From Lachnospiraceae bacterium (GTDB lineage: Bacteria > Bacillota > Clostridia > Lachnospirales > Lachnospiraceae): 64,000 nt of DNA. The notes under the pieces are model-generated. The model did no database searches. It worked only from the letters and a program-made list of their open reading frames with translations, and was not told the DNA's origin. The stretch lies in contig JAJQCQ010000085.1 of the NCBI GenBank assembly GCA_021202635.1, forward strand, positions 2,168-66,167, in the 5' to 3' direction. Shown in pieces: positions 8,633-18,192 of the stretch (positions are counted from its first letter, which is position 1; the number at the start of each line of letters is the position of its first letter). The position numbers were made by a program, and so were the translations under genes.

Positions 8633-9619
8633 TCACCTTCTGGAATTCCTCAATATCAGATACAGGAAATAGATTCCGCCCCACAGGGTAATGAACACAC
8701 TGACCGGCACGGAGTATACGAACACCCGTTCCACAACCAGCTGTCCCGCGACCAGCACCAGCATACCGAACAGAGTGGAACCGATGATCAGTTCCAAATG
8801 CCGATAGGTTTTCAAAAGCTGTCTCGACAGGTTTGCAATAATCAGGCCGAGAAATGAAATTGGCCCGACCATCGCTGTCGCCACCGCTATGTAGAGGGTC
8901 ACACACAGCAGGAGCCTGCGGATGCAGCTGTCATAGTCCACGCCCAGATTGATTGCCTGATTTTTCCCAAGCGTAATCACATCCAGCAAAGACAGATCTT
9001 TTCGGAAAAGAAAAGCCAGCGCCGCAAGCACGATTACGGAAAAGATAATAATCTCGGTATTGATACTGCTGAAGCTCGCGACCAGCGTCGCCAGAAGAGT
9101 GTCATATTCATTCGGATCCATAATGCGCGTCAGCGTGGACTGAATGCTGGAAAAAAAGGAACTCAGCACTGTACCGACCAGCAAAACATAAAGAACATTA
9201 TGCCCGGTCTTTTTAAACAGATAGCTGTAGATGATCGTTGCCGTGATCCCCATCAGCACCAGATCAATGCCAAACGCCAGATTTGATTTTGTCATAATAA
9301 AGCTGGCCGTGCCAAAGACAAAAACTACCGCCGTATGGATCAATGTGTACAGCGAATTCATGCCCAGAAGGCAAGGTGTCACAATCGTATTGTTTATAAT
9401 TGACTGAAACACAATAGAGGCGCTGCCAATGGCAAACGCGGTAATCAACATTGCGGCCAGCTTCGGCGTACGAATTTTCATAGAATAACGAAAGAGCTTC
9501 GGATTGGCAAATTTTACACCGATCGTCATATAAAGGATCGCCGCGAGAAGCACCAGAACGGCCAAAATGACCAGCTTCCGGGTATTCGCGCGCCGCGCTG
9601 TAGTTGACTTTACTTTCAT
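8633..9619 (-). CDS. Siderophore ABC transporter permease (FecCD family, YclO-like)
   Basis: 328 residues, about nine hydrophobic segments. Shows the FecCD cytoplasmic coupling region (SLLDVITLGKNQAINLGVDY) and GPISFLGLIIANLSRQL. Second permease of the importer; its ATG overlaps the stop of the upstream permease by 4 nt, implying a heterodimeric membrane channel. Confidence 0.93.
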   Translation of the reverse strand: MKVKSTTARRANTRKLVILAVLVLLAAILYMTIGVKFANPKLFRYSMKIRTPKLAAMLITAFAIGSASIVFQSIINNTIVTPCLLGMNSLYTLIHTAVVFVFGTASFIMTKSNLAFGIDLVLMGITATIIYSYLFKKTGHNVLYVLLVGTVLSSFFSSIQSTLTRIMDPNEYDTLLATLVASFSSINTEIIIFSVIVLAALAFLFRKDLSLLDVITLGKNQAINLGVDYDSCIRRLLLCVTLYIAVATAMVGPISFLGLIIANLSRQLLKTYRHLELIIGSTLFGMLVLVAGQLVVERVFVYSVPVSVFITLWGGIYFLYLILRNSRR

Positions 9620-10674
9620 TTCGCACCGTCTCCTTCCTCAGCCATTTTCCGTATACCAAATTGCTTTCTAAGAAATTCCCCAACACGGACCGCTTTTCGC
9701 CCATGCTTCAAGCGATACATCAGAAGTCCGATGAACAGAATGCTGCCGAGAATGCCAATAATCAGCTCGATCGGCAGCTCATAAGGTGCAATCACGACCC
9801 GACCGATCATATCACATACCAACACGAAGATTGCTCCGAACAGCGCAACATCCGGCAGGGTTCCCCGAATCTTGTCTCCCTTAAACATCGCGACCAGATT
9901 GGGTACAATCAGGCCAATATAAGAGATAGAGCCTACGACTACCACCACGCTCGCCGTAATCAGCGCGGCAATGGTCAGCCCGCCAAACAGTACCAGATTG
10001 TAATGGATTCCCAGGTTATTGGAAAAATCCTTTCCCATACCTACAATGTTAAAATGGTTTGCGAAGATGAAAGCCAGAATCAGCATCGGCACGACCAGAT
10101 ATACCAGCTCATACCTCCCGCGGATGACCATGGAAAAATGCCCGACTGTCCAGGTGGAAAGTGCCTGCGTCATCTCATAGCGGTAAGCAAAATAATTTGT
10201 GATTCCTGTAATCACGTTGCCAAACATAATGCCCACCAACGGCACCATCACTACATCTTTAAACTGAATACGCTGAATAAACCAGACAAAGATCCAGGTA
10301 CCCAGGATTGCGGTCGTAAACGAAAACAGCGCCCGGCTCCAGATCGTCGAGTTCGGCATAAAAAGAAGCGCCAGCAGAATCCCCATCTCAGCAGAAGAGA
10401 TCGTCGCACTAGTCGTAGGCGACACAAACTTATTCATACAAAGCTGCTGCATAATCAGCCCCGTCACACTCATGCCCATGCCCGTACATAAAATTGCCAG
10501 CAGCCTTGGCAGTCTCGAAGCCATAAAAATCAGCCACTGCTCAGAATCTCCCGCAGCCAGACCCGCGAGATTCACATCGATCACTCCGACAAAAAGCGAA
10601 CAAAATGAAAGCAAAAGCAGTGCCCCGGCAAGAATGATGGTGCTCAGATGTTCTTTCAAGACTCCTTTTTTCAT
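9616..10674 (-). CDS. Siderophore ABC transporter permease (FecCD family, YclN-like)
   Basis: 352 residues, polytopic. FecCD hallmarks include GMGMSVTGLIMQQLCMNKF near residue 65 and SISYIGLIVPNLV near 265. First gene of the operon; GGAGG lies 7 nt before the ATG. The promoter at 10782-10810 with the dyad at 10765-10780 and a leader palindrome at 10705-10723 suggests tight, probably metal-responsive control. Confidence 0.93.
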   Translation of the reverse strand: MKKGVLKEHLSTIILAGALLLLSFCSLFVGVIDVNLAGLAAGDSEQWLIFMASRLPRLLAILCTGMGMSVTGLIMQQLCMNKFVSPTTSATISSAEMGILLALLFMPNSTIWSRALFSFTTAILGTWIFVWFIQRIQFKDVVMVPLVGIMFGNVITGITNYFAYRYEMTQALSTWTVGHFSMVIRGRYELVYLVVPMLILAFIFANHFNIVGMGKDFSNNLGIHYNLVLFGGLTIAALITASVVVVVGSISYIGLIVPNLVAMFKGDKIRGTLPDVALFGAIFVLVCDMIGRVVIAPYELPIELIIGILGSILFIGLLMYRLKHGRKAVRVGEFLRKQFGIRKMAEEGDGAK

Positions 10675-10704
10675 GTAAACCTCCGTAAAAAGGCAAAAAA
10701 ATAG

Positions 10705-10723
10705 CCACTATAGAGTATAGTGG
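10705..10723. promoter_or_regulatory. 19-bp palindrome in the leader of the siderophore operon
   Basis: CCACTATAGAGTATAGTGG: perfect 8-bp arms with GAG centre, about 30 nt before the first start codon. Could be a second operator or an mRNA hairpin; there is no T-tract, so not a simple terminator. Confidence 0.5.
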
Positions 10724-10764
10724 ACTGCTATCCGGTGAGTTTCTTAAAATTTTTATTAGCTTTT

Positions 10765-10780
10765 CCTAACAACTGTTAGG
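10765..10780. promoter_or_regulatory. GTTAG/CTAAC dyad downstream of siderophore operon -10
   Basis: CCTAACAACTGTTAGG: 6-bp arms around a 4-nt centre, 1 nt beyond the -10 box. Same half-sites as at 6081, 6579 and 12420. Confidence 0.65.
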
Positions 10781-10781
10781 G

Positions 10782-10810
10782 ATGATAACACAGATATGTC
10801 AGGAATGCAA
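10782..10810 (-). promoter_or_regulatory. Promoter of the siderophore importer operon
   Basis: Leftward: TTGCAT (10810-10805), 17 nt, TATCAT (10787-10782). Predicted transcription start falls inside the dyad. Confidence 0.7.
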
Positions 10811-10891
10811 GTATTTTTTTAAGATTTGAAAATCAAATGGCATGTGTGGGCTTTTGAAGAAGGCATATTCCTTACGCAGCCCTGCGCAATC

Positions 10892-10966
10892 GGATAGGGG
10901 AAACGCTCTTCTCCCCTATCCGCTGTGCCAAGCGCGAGTAGCGAAGCTACTAATTTCCACTCGCGC
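10892..10966. repeat. Compound extragenic palindrome between siderophore operon and eno
   Basis: Two neighbouring hairpins: GGATAGGGG (10892-10900) / CCCCTATCC (10913-10921), and GCGCGAGT (10932-10939) / ACTCGCGC (10959-10966) enclosing GTAGC-GAA-GCTAC (10938-10950). No ORF and no T-tract. It looks like a mobile or repeated palindromic unit rather than a terminator. The rest of 10811-10980 shows no gene. Confidence 0.55.
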
Positions 10967-10974
10967 CTGTGTAC

Positions 10975-11010
10975 ATAATAAAGGCCGGAAGTAACATAGA
11001 ACATCCGGCC
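10975..11010 (-). terminator. eno terminator
   Basis: Leftward: GGCCGGA, 14-nt loop, TCCGGCC, then TTTATTATG. About 20 nt after the eno stop. Confidence 0.7.
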
Positions 11011-11031
11011 GACTGATATGCTCCTATATTT

Positions 11032-12411
<1,380 letters not shown>

Positions 12412-12419
12412 TCACGGGT

Positions 12420-12437
12420 GGTTAGTTATTTCTAACC
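12420..12437. promoter_or_regulatory. GTTAG/CTAAC dyad downstream of eno -10
   Basis: GGTTAG-TTATTT-CTAACC, 6 nt beyond the -10 box. Perfect 6-bp arms. Confidence 0.6.
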
Positions 12438-12443
12438 TTTTGT

Positions 12444-12472
12444 ATTGTAACAGATACTAACAGGAAGCGCAA
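12444..12472 (-). promoter_or_regulatory. eno promoter
   Basis: Leftward: TTGCGC (12472-12467), 17 nt, TACAAT (12449-12444). Confidence 0.65.
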
Positions 12473-12541
12473 GAGAAAAATATAAGATTTTTTTCCGCAG
12501 TCTGGATATATTGTGCCAGCCCCTCCAGCAATTGTCCCAAG

Positions 12542-12597
12542 CTCCGCTCGGGACGCAGGCCTGCCCATGGCCGAAGGCCATTTTAAATGGGCAGGCT
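12542..12597. repeat. REP-like palindromic element forming the 3' end of the hydrolase gene
   Basis: GCTCCGCTC, then GCCTGCCCAT (12559-12568) / ATGGGCAGGC (12587-12596), a 10-bp inverted repeat with GGCC-GAA-GGCC nested in the loop. The stop codon and last codons of the hydrolase (12583 on) lie in the right arm. Resembles the ecfA insertion in order and sequence. Confidence 0.6.
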
Positions 12598-13764
12598 CTC
12601 CAGCCAGCCGCAGATCGTGTCAAGAGCCAGCTTTCCATTTCCCACATTACAATGGTTTTCTGCTTCTTCTTTTTCCGTAAAAAGGCGGAAAGTAAGGCTT
12701 CTCACATTCTTAAACATGTCAATCTCCCTGCCAATCATGTGATAGTCGATAAAGTGATCTCTGCTGGCCCCAAGAATAAGGATATCCTGGGTAACCTTAT
12801 CCGCGATCGGCTCCAGACTGTAATCCGCCAGCTTTTTTGCATATCCATAAGCGCTGTCCGCTTCATAAGCATACATCCCGTGCTTTAAGCCCCAGTCAAT
12901 CATCGGTTCCTTTTTGGCTTTCATATTGAATATAAGGTTAATTATGCCTTTGGCGTGCAGCTTCATAAGGAAATAAAACATTTTGCGGAGCGCAGGTGAT
13001 TGTTCGCCGATAATCACATCCAAAAAGGACGGGAATACAGACCACGCAACGACTTTTATGATACGTTTGTCAAATGCGGCCGCCCTCGGTGCAAGGTAGC
13101 CGCCCAACGATACGCCGATGATCGTCACATCGGAGAGATTGAAAAAATCGAGCACCGCTTTCACCGGCTTTTCCCATTCATGTGTGAAATGCATTCCCTG
13201 TGTGCGGATCACACCGCCCTGTCCCGGCCCTTCAAATAAATAGACTTCGAAGCCTTTTTCCTGCAGATACAGCAAAGAAAACAAAAATTCCTCAAAATAG
13301 CTGTCATTTCCGCCATGAAGGAACAGCGTTCCTCTGCTTTCCCCTTCCGGCTTCACATGCATAACAGGCAGCTTCACGCCCTCATACGGCACTTCAAGCT
13401 TCCTGATGCGGGGATTTTCTCCTTCGAAATAATCCGCGTAATACTCGTAAAAAAGAGCAGTGGCTTTCTCATAGTATTTTTTCTTGTCGGGATCGCCGTC
13501 GTACATAAAAAATTCACTCATACGGTAATAAGCTATCGCGTTCTCGAACCGTTCCTCTTCCATCGCTTCGTCCCCGAGCGCGATCAGATCACGCTTCCAA
13601 TCGGCACTGCTTTTTATTTTCCCACTGATTTTCTGAATATCCTCCAGACGCCCGCCGTCCCAATTGATGACGCGGTTGAGCTGGTAATTAAAATTTGCCT
13701 CATCGTTCAGCTTATATACGCCTTTTTTCAGAGCTATCGGCTGCGAAATATCATATTTTTTCAT
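12583..13764 (-). CDS. Alpha/beta hydrolase with N-terminal helical domain
   Basis: 393 residues from the ATG at 13764 (AAGGAGG 9 nt upstream). About 150 N-terminal residues are helical (ALGDEAMEEERFENAIAYYRMSEFF), then an alpha/beta-hydrolase domain: TLFLHGGNDS (oxyanion region), FEGPGQGG, nucleophile elbow GVSLGG near residue 230, likely Asp in ASRDHFIDYH and a late His (ENHCNVGNGK). The architecture resembles 2,6-dihydropseudooxynicotine hydrolase-like C-C or ester hydrolases. No signal peptide, so cytosolic. Substrate unknown. The last residues (ESLPI) come from the palindromic element. Confidence 0.8.
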   Translation of the reverse strand: MKKYDISQPIALKKGVYKLNDEANFNYQLNRVINWDGGRLEDIQKISGKIKSSADWKRDLIALGDEAMEEERFENAIAYYRMSEFFMYDGDPDKKKYYEKATALFYEYYADYFEGENPRIRKLEVPYEGVKLPVMHVKPEGESRGTLFLHGGNDSYFEEFLFSLLYLQEKGFEVYLFEGPGQGGVIRTQGMHFTHEWEKPVKAVLDFFNLSDVTIIGVSLGGYLAPRAAAFDKRIIKVVAWSVFPSFLDVIIGEQSPALRKMFYFLMKLHAKGIINLIFNMKAKKEPMIDWGLKHGMYAYEADSAYGYAKKLADYSLEPIADKVTQDILILGASRDHFIDYHMIGREIDMFKNVRSLTFRLFTEKEEAENHCNVGNGKLALDTICGWLESLPI

Positions 13765-13902
13765 AGATAAAAGCCTCCTTGTTGATACCGTTTTATCATA
13801 CAAGAAGGCTCCTCGCTTTCAATTACACGCTATCATGGTATATTTTCATACCGTCTTCGCAGCAAGCGCAAAGACCTGTTCCGAATAGTCACTCTAACCA
13901 CA

Positions 13903-14619
13903 CTAACTTTTCATAAAATCGCTTAGGCAGATCCCAAACATCCTCTTGCAGGTCGCCGCCAGGTGGGAGGGAGAGTCAAAGCCTGCCATCATTGCGGCAT
14001 CCGTAATATTCCCCGATTTTAACAGATGAATATAGCTCTTCCTTATTTTTTCCAGTGCCAGATATCGGCGCAGAGCTATTCCCACATTTTCCTTAAACAG
14101 ATGGGAAAAACGGCTGACTGAAACTCCGGCTTCCGCCGCCAGTTTGCTTATCGTATCAGCTTCAACACTCTCAACACTTTTGAGAGTCTCAAGAGCATTC
14201 TGTATCCGCTCGTCCATGGAAAAAGAGAAATCTTCTATCCCCAGCATATAGGTGATTGCCTCGTCCACAGCTGGAAGTGAGCGGGTATCAAGCCATACAT
14301 TTCTTATTTTCTGTACAGTCTCACCATCCAGGACAGCATAGTTCTGCCCCTTCAGATAACGGCGGGAAAGTTCATTGGCAAATATAGAAGTTTTATCGAA
14401 CAGGCAGATGAGCAGTTCCCCCTTTTCCGCGCAGGCTGTATGCAGAACGTCGGAATCAATGCATACACCCTCAGCTTCAAATTCATACTGATTCACACTG
14501 CACCTGATTTTATGGGAAACTCCGATTATGATATGCGACAGCAGGTGCCTGTGTTTTTCCGGTTCATGGTAAGCCGCATTCAGATACAGCCTGTCGTATT
14601 GAAAGAAACATTCCGTCAC
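13903..14619 (-). CDS. AraC-family transcriptional regulator
   Basis: 238 residues. N-terminal cupin-like sensor (~130 residues, HRHLLSHIIIG), then a C-terminal AraC double HTH: TISKLAAEAGVSVSRFSHLFKENVG and ITDAAMMAGFDSPSHLAATCKRMFG. Sits at the downstream end of the corrinoid methyl-transfer genes on the same strand, so it may control that cluster; this is an inference from position. Confidence 0.85.
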   Translation of the reverse strand: MTECFFQYDRLYLNAAYHEPEKHRHLLSHIIIGVSHKIRCSVNQYEFEAEGVCIDSDVLHTACAEKGELLICLFDKTSIFANELSRRYLKGQNYAVLDGETVQKIRNVWLDTRSLPAVDEAITYMLGIEDFSFSMDERIQNALETLKSVESVEADTISKLAAEAGVSVSRFSHLFKENVGIALRRYLALEKIRKSYIHLLKSGNITDAAMMAGFDSPSHLAATCKRMFGICLSDFMKS

Positions 14620-14635
14620 AGTATTATCCCCCTGT

Positions 14636-14731
14636 TCATCTGCCCTTCATTTTCAACCGCAGTCCCGGAACAATTACGAGTACAAATACAATTACCGTAA
14701 TACTTGCTCCCACAATATCCGAAATGGACAT
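14636..14731 (-). CDS. Possible 31-residue single-span membrane peptide
   Basis: Starts MSISDIVGASITVIVFV, continues as one hydrophobic span and ends in a basic tail (GLRLKMKGR). The positive-inside pattern is coherent, but there is no clear ribosome site and the gap 14620-14787 holds nothing else. It might be a real small protein between the corrinoid gene and the AraC gene, or a remnant of a transporter's last helix. Confidence 0.3.
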   Translation of the reverse strand: MSISDIVGASITVIVFVLVIVPGLRLKMKGR

Positions 14732-14787
14732 AGGGCCGACTATTTATTGCGCCTGTCAGTCTTTTCCTGTGTTGTAGTGGAATCCGT

Positions 14788-15423
14788 TTAGACAATAAAT
14801 GTCTTCGCGACTTCTGCCGCCTCTACGCAGTTTTCCGTGTAGGCATCCGCACCCATATCCTCGGCAAGCTGCTTTGTTACCGCGCCGCCGCCTACCATGA
14901 TTTTGTATTTTTTCTCCGGATCGTTGCGCCGCAGAACCTTTACTACCTGTTCCATTTCAGGCAAAGAGGTGCTTAGCAGAGAGGAGATGCACACGATCTG
15001 CACATCCGGATTCTCACGGACTGCTTTCAGAAACTGTTTTTCCGAGATATCCACGCCAAGGTCAATGACTTTGAATCCCGCGCTGCGGAACATCAGCGCA
15101 ACCAGGTTTTTCCCGATGTCATGGAGGTCGCCTTCGACAGTGCCAACAATCACAGTGCCGATGTTTTGCTCCTCAAAGGAAGCGTCTTTTTTTTCAATCA
15201 ATGCGAAACCGGAACGGACACAGCGGGCTGCCGCGAGAATGGAAGGAATATCTGCCTCCTGCTCCTTATAGTGCTCCCCCATTGTGCGCATCGCTGGCAT
15301 CATGGCCTCTTCCACAATGCGCATGGAGTCAACCCTTTGTTCCAGGGCTTCCGCTACCAGCTTTTCCGTCTCTTTTGGATGTCCGGCTTCTATGGATTGC
15401 CGCAATTCTTCTAATACTGTCAT
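14788..15423 (-). CDS. Corrinoid (B12-binding) methyl-carrier protein
   Basis: 211 residues from ATG 15423 (GGGGGA 6 nt upstream). N-terminal helical cap domain (B12-binding_2 like, residues ~1-90), then a Rossmann B12 domain with DLHDIGKN (the DxHxxG base-off cobalamin motif), SLLSTSLPEM and VGGGAVT. MtaC/MtbC/OdmA class: cobalamin is methylated by a methyltransferase I and demethylated by a methyltransferase II. No cognate methyltransferase is adjacent; the nearest is at 19739-20773. Confidence 0.92.
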   Translation of the reverse strand: MTVLEELRQSIEAGHPKETEKLVAEALEQRVDSMRIVEEAMMPAMRTMGEHYKEQEADIPSILAAARCVRSGFALIEKKDASFEEQNIGTVIVGTVEGDLHDIGKNLVALMFRSAGFKVIDLGVDISEKQFLKAVRENPDVQIVCISSLLSTSLPEMEQVVKVLRRNDPEKKYKIMVGGGAVTKQLAEDMGADAYTENCVEAAEVAKTFIV

Positions 15424-15506
15424 AAATATCCCCCAATATGTCAGCAACAGAATCCTTCGTTTCTGACTGTTCCGTCTGCATTATCACTCAGATTAACAGA
15501 ATATAT

Positions 15507-16046
15507 TTATGTCAACAAATAGCAGCTTGTGTAGGCAATCGTACAGGGACCATAATAGTAGTCCAGATGATTGGCCTGACAGACCTGTGTGACCAGCATG
15601 CCATACGCTTCCATCGACGAAAAGGCTTCCTTCGGAAAACGGCAGGGCTGATCCGGATAGGTGCATGTTTTACACTTCGTACAGCAACCCGCGCCAATCG
15701 CAAGCATTCCAGGGTACTGACTGCGCAGCGTTTTCTCGAATGCGTAAAAGGTTTCCTTGTGGCGCTGTTCTGTCTCCATCATAGCTTCCCCGTCCAGCTC
15801 GTCTTCCAGCTCTCCGACGGTCTGTACGATGATTCCTTCCTGGTACTGTCCGATCTTTTCCCGGCATTGTTCCAGAGAGCCGCATCCGGGCGGACAGCTC
15901 CAGCATTTTCCATACATATGACAGGTATTCGCCTCACACATCTGGCGTACTTCCTCGCGCAGCTCTAATGTGCCGCAGTCCAGAAACGCGACGTGAGTGA
16001 AGCCCTGCGTTTCTCCCTGCTTCTTTAACTTATCCATATCAATCAA
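15507..16046 (-). CDS. DUF2284 cysteine-rich metal-binding protein
   Basis: 179 residues, DUF2284. Cys clusters: CHMYGKCWSCPPGCGS near residue 43, CCTKCKTCTYPDQPCRFP near residue 127 and a C-terminal CxxxxxxxC. Presumed metal or Fe-S binding; biochemical function is unknown. Lies between the corrinoid protein and the reductive activator, a setting that suggests a redox or metal role in corrinoid handling. Confidence 0.85.
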   Translation of the reverse strand: MIDMDKLKKQGETQGFTHVAFLDCGTLELREEVRQMCEANTCHMYGKCWSCPPGCGSLEQCREKIGQYQEGIIVQTVGELEDELDGEAMMETEQRHKETFYAFEKTLRSQYPGMLAIGAGCCTKCKTCTYPDQPCRFPKEAFSSMEAYGMLVTQVCQANHLDYYYGPCTIAYTSCYLLT

Positions 16047-16102
16047 TTCAAATCACTCCCATTTATTTGGTTTTTCAGCTCTGTCTCTGAACTCTTAAGT
16101 CA

Positions 16103-17950
16103 TCACACTTCTTCAAATCCCAGCTGCTCCACAAAACAATCCTGAAATTCCGGAAGTGCTGCCAATTCAATAAAATCTGTACTGCGCGCAAGTTTCTCAG
16201 ACATTTTCAGTTCCTCCCGGCTAAGAAGCGCCAGCTTTGCTCCTTCTCCGGCCGCATTCCCAATCGACCGCACCCGTCCGACCAGAGAACGTGGAAACAT
16301 CCCAATCTCCCCGGCGCTCGTCGGATTCATATAATTGCCAAACGCACCGGCAATGCGCACTTCTGTGATATCGTCCTCTGTTATCTGAAGCTCTTCCATC
16401 AGAAGCTGGATTCCGGCGGCAATCGCGGCTTTCGCCAGCTGTACCTCTCCCACATCCTTGCGGGTCAGATAAACACCCTGTTCGTTTCCAGCGTCTTCCG
16501 GAGGGACAAGCACAAACGTCTGTGGATCCGCCTGTCCGCTCTCCAGTCGGCCGTTTTCGTCAATCATTCCTGCGCGAAGCAGACAGGCGACCAGGTCAAT
16601 CAGACCGGAGCCGCACAGTCCCACAGCCGGTTCACCACCAATCGTTGTATACCTCCAGTTTCCATTCTCATAAAAGACATGATCCACTGCCCCTGCTGCC
16701 CCGCGCATTCCACAGGTGATTTTCGCTCCTTCAAACGCGGGGCCAGCCGCTGTGGAACAGGCAACCAGCCTTTTGCGGTTTCCAAGCACCATTTCGCCAT
16801 TTGTGCCAATGTCCAGCATGAGCGTAATGTTATCCTCCTGATCGGGGCGTGTCGCCATCAGGCAGGCGCAGGTATCCGCACCTACATACCCTGCAATCAC
16901 CGGCAGCATCAGAAGCTGTGCGTTCGGATGAACGTGCAGTCCGTAATCCGCGGCGCGCAGCGTCAGCCTGGCGCTGATCGCGGGCGTGTATGGCGCATGA
17001 ACCAGACTTGCCGGTGAGATGCCGAGAAACAGGTGGTGCATACAGGTATTTCCTACCACACTTACCTGAAAAATATCTTCTGTACATATTGATGCTTTTT
17101 TGGCAAGAATCGAAAGCATCCCGTTTACTGCTTCACGAATGCACATGCTTACTATTTCTATTCCGTGTTCCAAGGCGTAATTTGCCCGCATGATCACGTC
17201 CGCTCCATACTGTACCTGCGGATTCAGGCGGCTTTCGACTGCCAGGGTACGGCCGTCCTTCGCGTCCAGAAGATACCCCGCCACTGTGGTTGTCCCGATA
17301 TCAAAGGCCGCGAAACAAATTCGGCCCGGCTCACGGCGCAGATCAAGAATTTTTTCATCTGTATGAATGGCATACCACTCTGTGGATTCCGCGCGTCTGG
17401 CATACAGGGAAGAAGCCAACGCGGGATCAGGGTATATCTGTTCGAGCGGTTCGTCCTGTGTAAGCTGTTCTGTCATTCGAACCCAATCCGAGCGTTTATC
17501 TCCGGTCTCTGGCTTTTCAAGCTGTATTTTATGTAACGAAAGTCCCGGATGATACGTCACCGGGCGCAGATATCCTTCCGTCAGTATTGCATACTCTTTC
17601 GTCTGCGAAGAGAATGTGTCGACAAGGATATCCGCCATCACCTTTGTCTGACAGGCACGCACGGGCTGGCTGTACGCTTCGGCTGCAATTGTCTTTTCCG
17701 AATCACGAACTTCACATGACAATGCTATGTTGTCGTGAGAAGATATTTTTGTATCAATAGCCTCGCATGGTAAAGTTGTATCACCGTGAGATAGCATATC
17801 CGCGATCCGCACCAGACATTTACCACACTTTCCTGCTCCACCGCAGGGCGCGTCCGGCTTCAATCCCGCCCGGATCTCCGCCTCCAGCACTGACATGCCC
17901 TCCGGAACGCTGACAATCGTTCCCTCTCTGATAAAAACAACCTTATACAT
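16103..17950 (-). CDS. Reductive activator of corrinoid proteins (RACo/RamA-like ASKHA ATPase)
   Basis: 615 residues. N-terminal 2Fe-2S ferredoxin domain (Cys36, Cys42, Cys45 in CGGAGKCGKC and probably Cys100), linker, then DUF4445 ASKHA domain with AFDIGTTTVAG and DIGTNGEMVLG and a C-terminal GAFGNYM. Uses ATP to reduce adventitiously oxidised Co(II) back to Co(I). Unusually, about 40 residues between ligands three and four form an imperfect duplication (SHGDTTLPCEA / SHDNIALSCEV) that adds two cysteines (62 and 79). Likely serves the two nearby corrinoid proteins; distinct from AcsV at 60474. Confidence 0.92.
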   Translation of the reverse strand: MYKVVFIREGTIVSVPEGMSVLEAEIRAGLKPDAPCGGAGKCGKCLVRIADMLSHGDTTLPCEAIDTKISSHDNIALSCEVRDSEKTIAAEAYSQPVRACQTKVMADILVDTFSSQTKEYAILTEGYLRPVTYHPGLSLHKIQLEKPETGDKRSDWVRMTEQLTQDEPLEQIYPDPALASSLYARRAESTEWYAIHTDEKILDLRREPGRICFAAFDIGTTTVAGYLLDAKDGRTLAVESRLNPQVQYGADVIMRANYALEHGIEIVSMCIREAVNGMLSILAKKASICTEDIFQVSVVGNTCMHHLFLGISPASLVHAPYTPAISARLTLRAADYGLHVHPNAQLLMLPVIAGYVGADTCACLMATRPDQEDNITLMLDIGTNGEMVLGNRKRLVACSTAAGPAFEGAKITCGMRGAAGAVDHVFYENGNWRYTTIGGEPAVGLCGSGLIDLVACLLRAGMIDENGRLESGQADPQTFVLVPPEDAGNEQGVYLTRKDVGEVQLAKAAIAAGIQLLMEELQITEDDITEVRIAGAFGNYMNPTSAGEIGMFPRSLVGRVRSIGNAAGEGAKLALLSREELKMSEKLARSTDFIELAALPEFQDCFVEQLGFEEV

Positions 17951-18061
17951 CGAAGCCCTCTTCTTTCACGAAACTTTAACTGCCATGTATTTTACAGGAA
18001 ACGATAAGAGCCATTCATCGTTTTCTATAATCACTGCACGTATTCTTATGTGTTTTTAGTG

Positions 18062-18114
18062 TAACACAAAAAGCGCCGCCCTACAATGCACTTTTTACAT
18101 AGCAGGACGGTGCT
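18062..18114 (-). terminator. Terminator after methyltransferase operon
   Basis: Leftward: AGCACCGTCCTGC pairs with GTAGGGCGGCGCT (a few mismatches) around a ~17-nt loop, then TTTTTGTGTT. Separates the operon 20773-18193 from the activator at 17950. Nothing else is seen in 17951-18192. Confidence 0.65.
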
Positions 18115-18192
18115 TATCGAATCCTTTTAAAACACCGACGGCATACACAACTGTATATGCATCATCATGATAGATTCACGGAAATCATATGA

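Noticed and set aside
9604-10491. 295-codon His-rich open frame on the + strand
   Set aside because: Antisense to the siderophore permease; the His-rich composition results from reading membrane-protein codons backwards.
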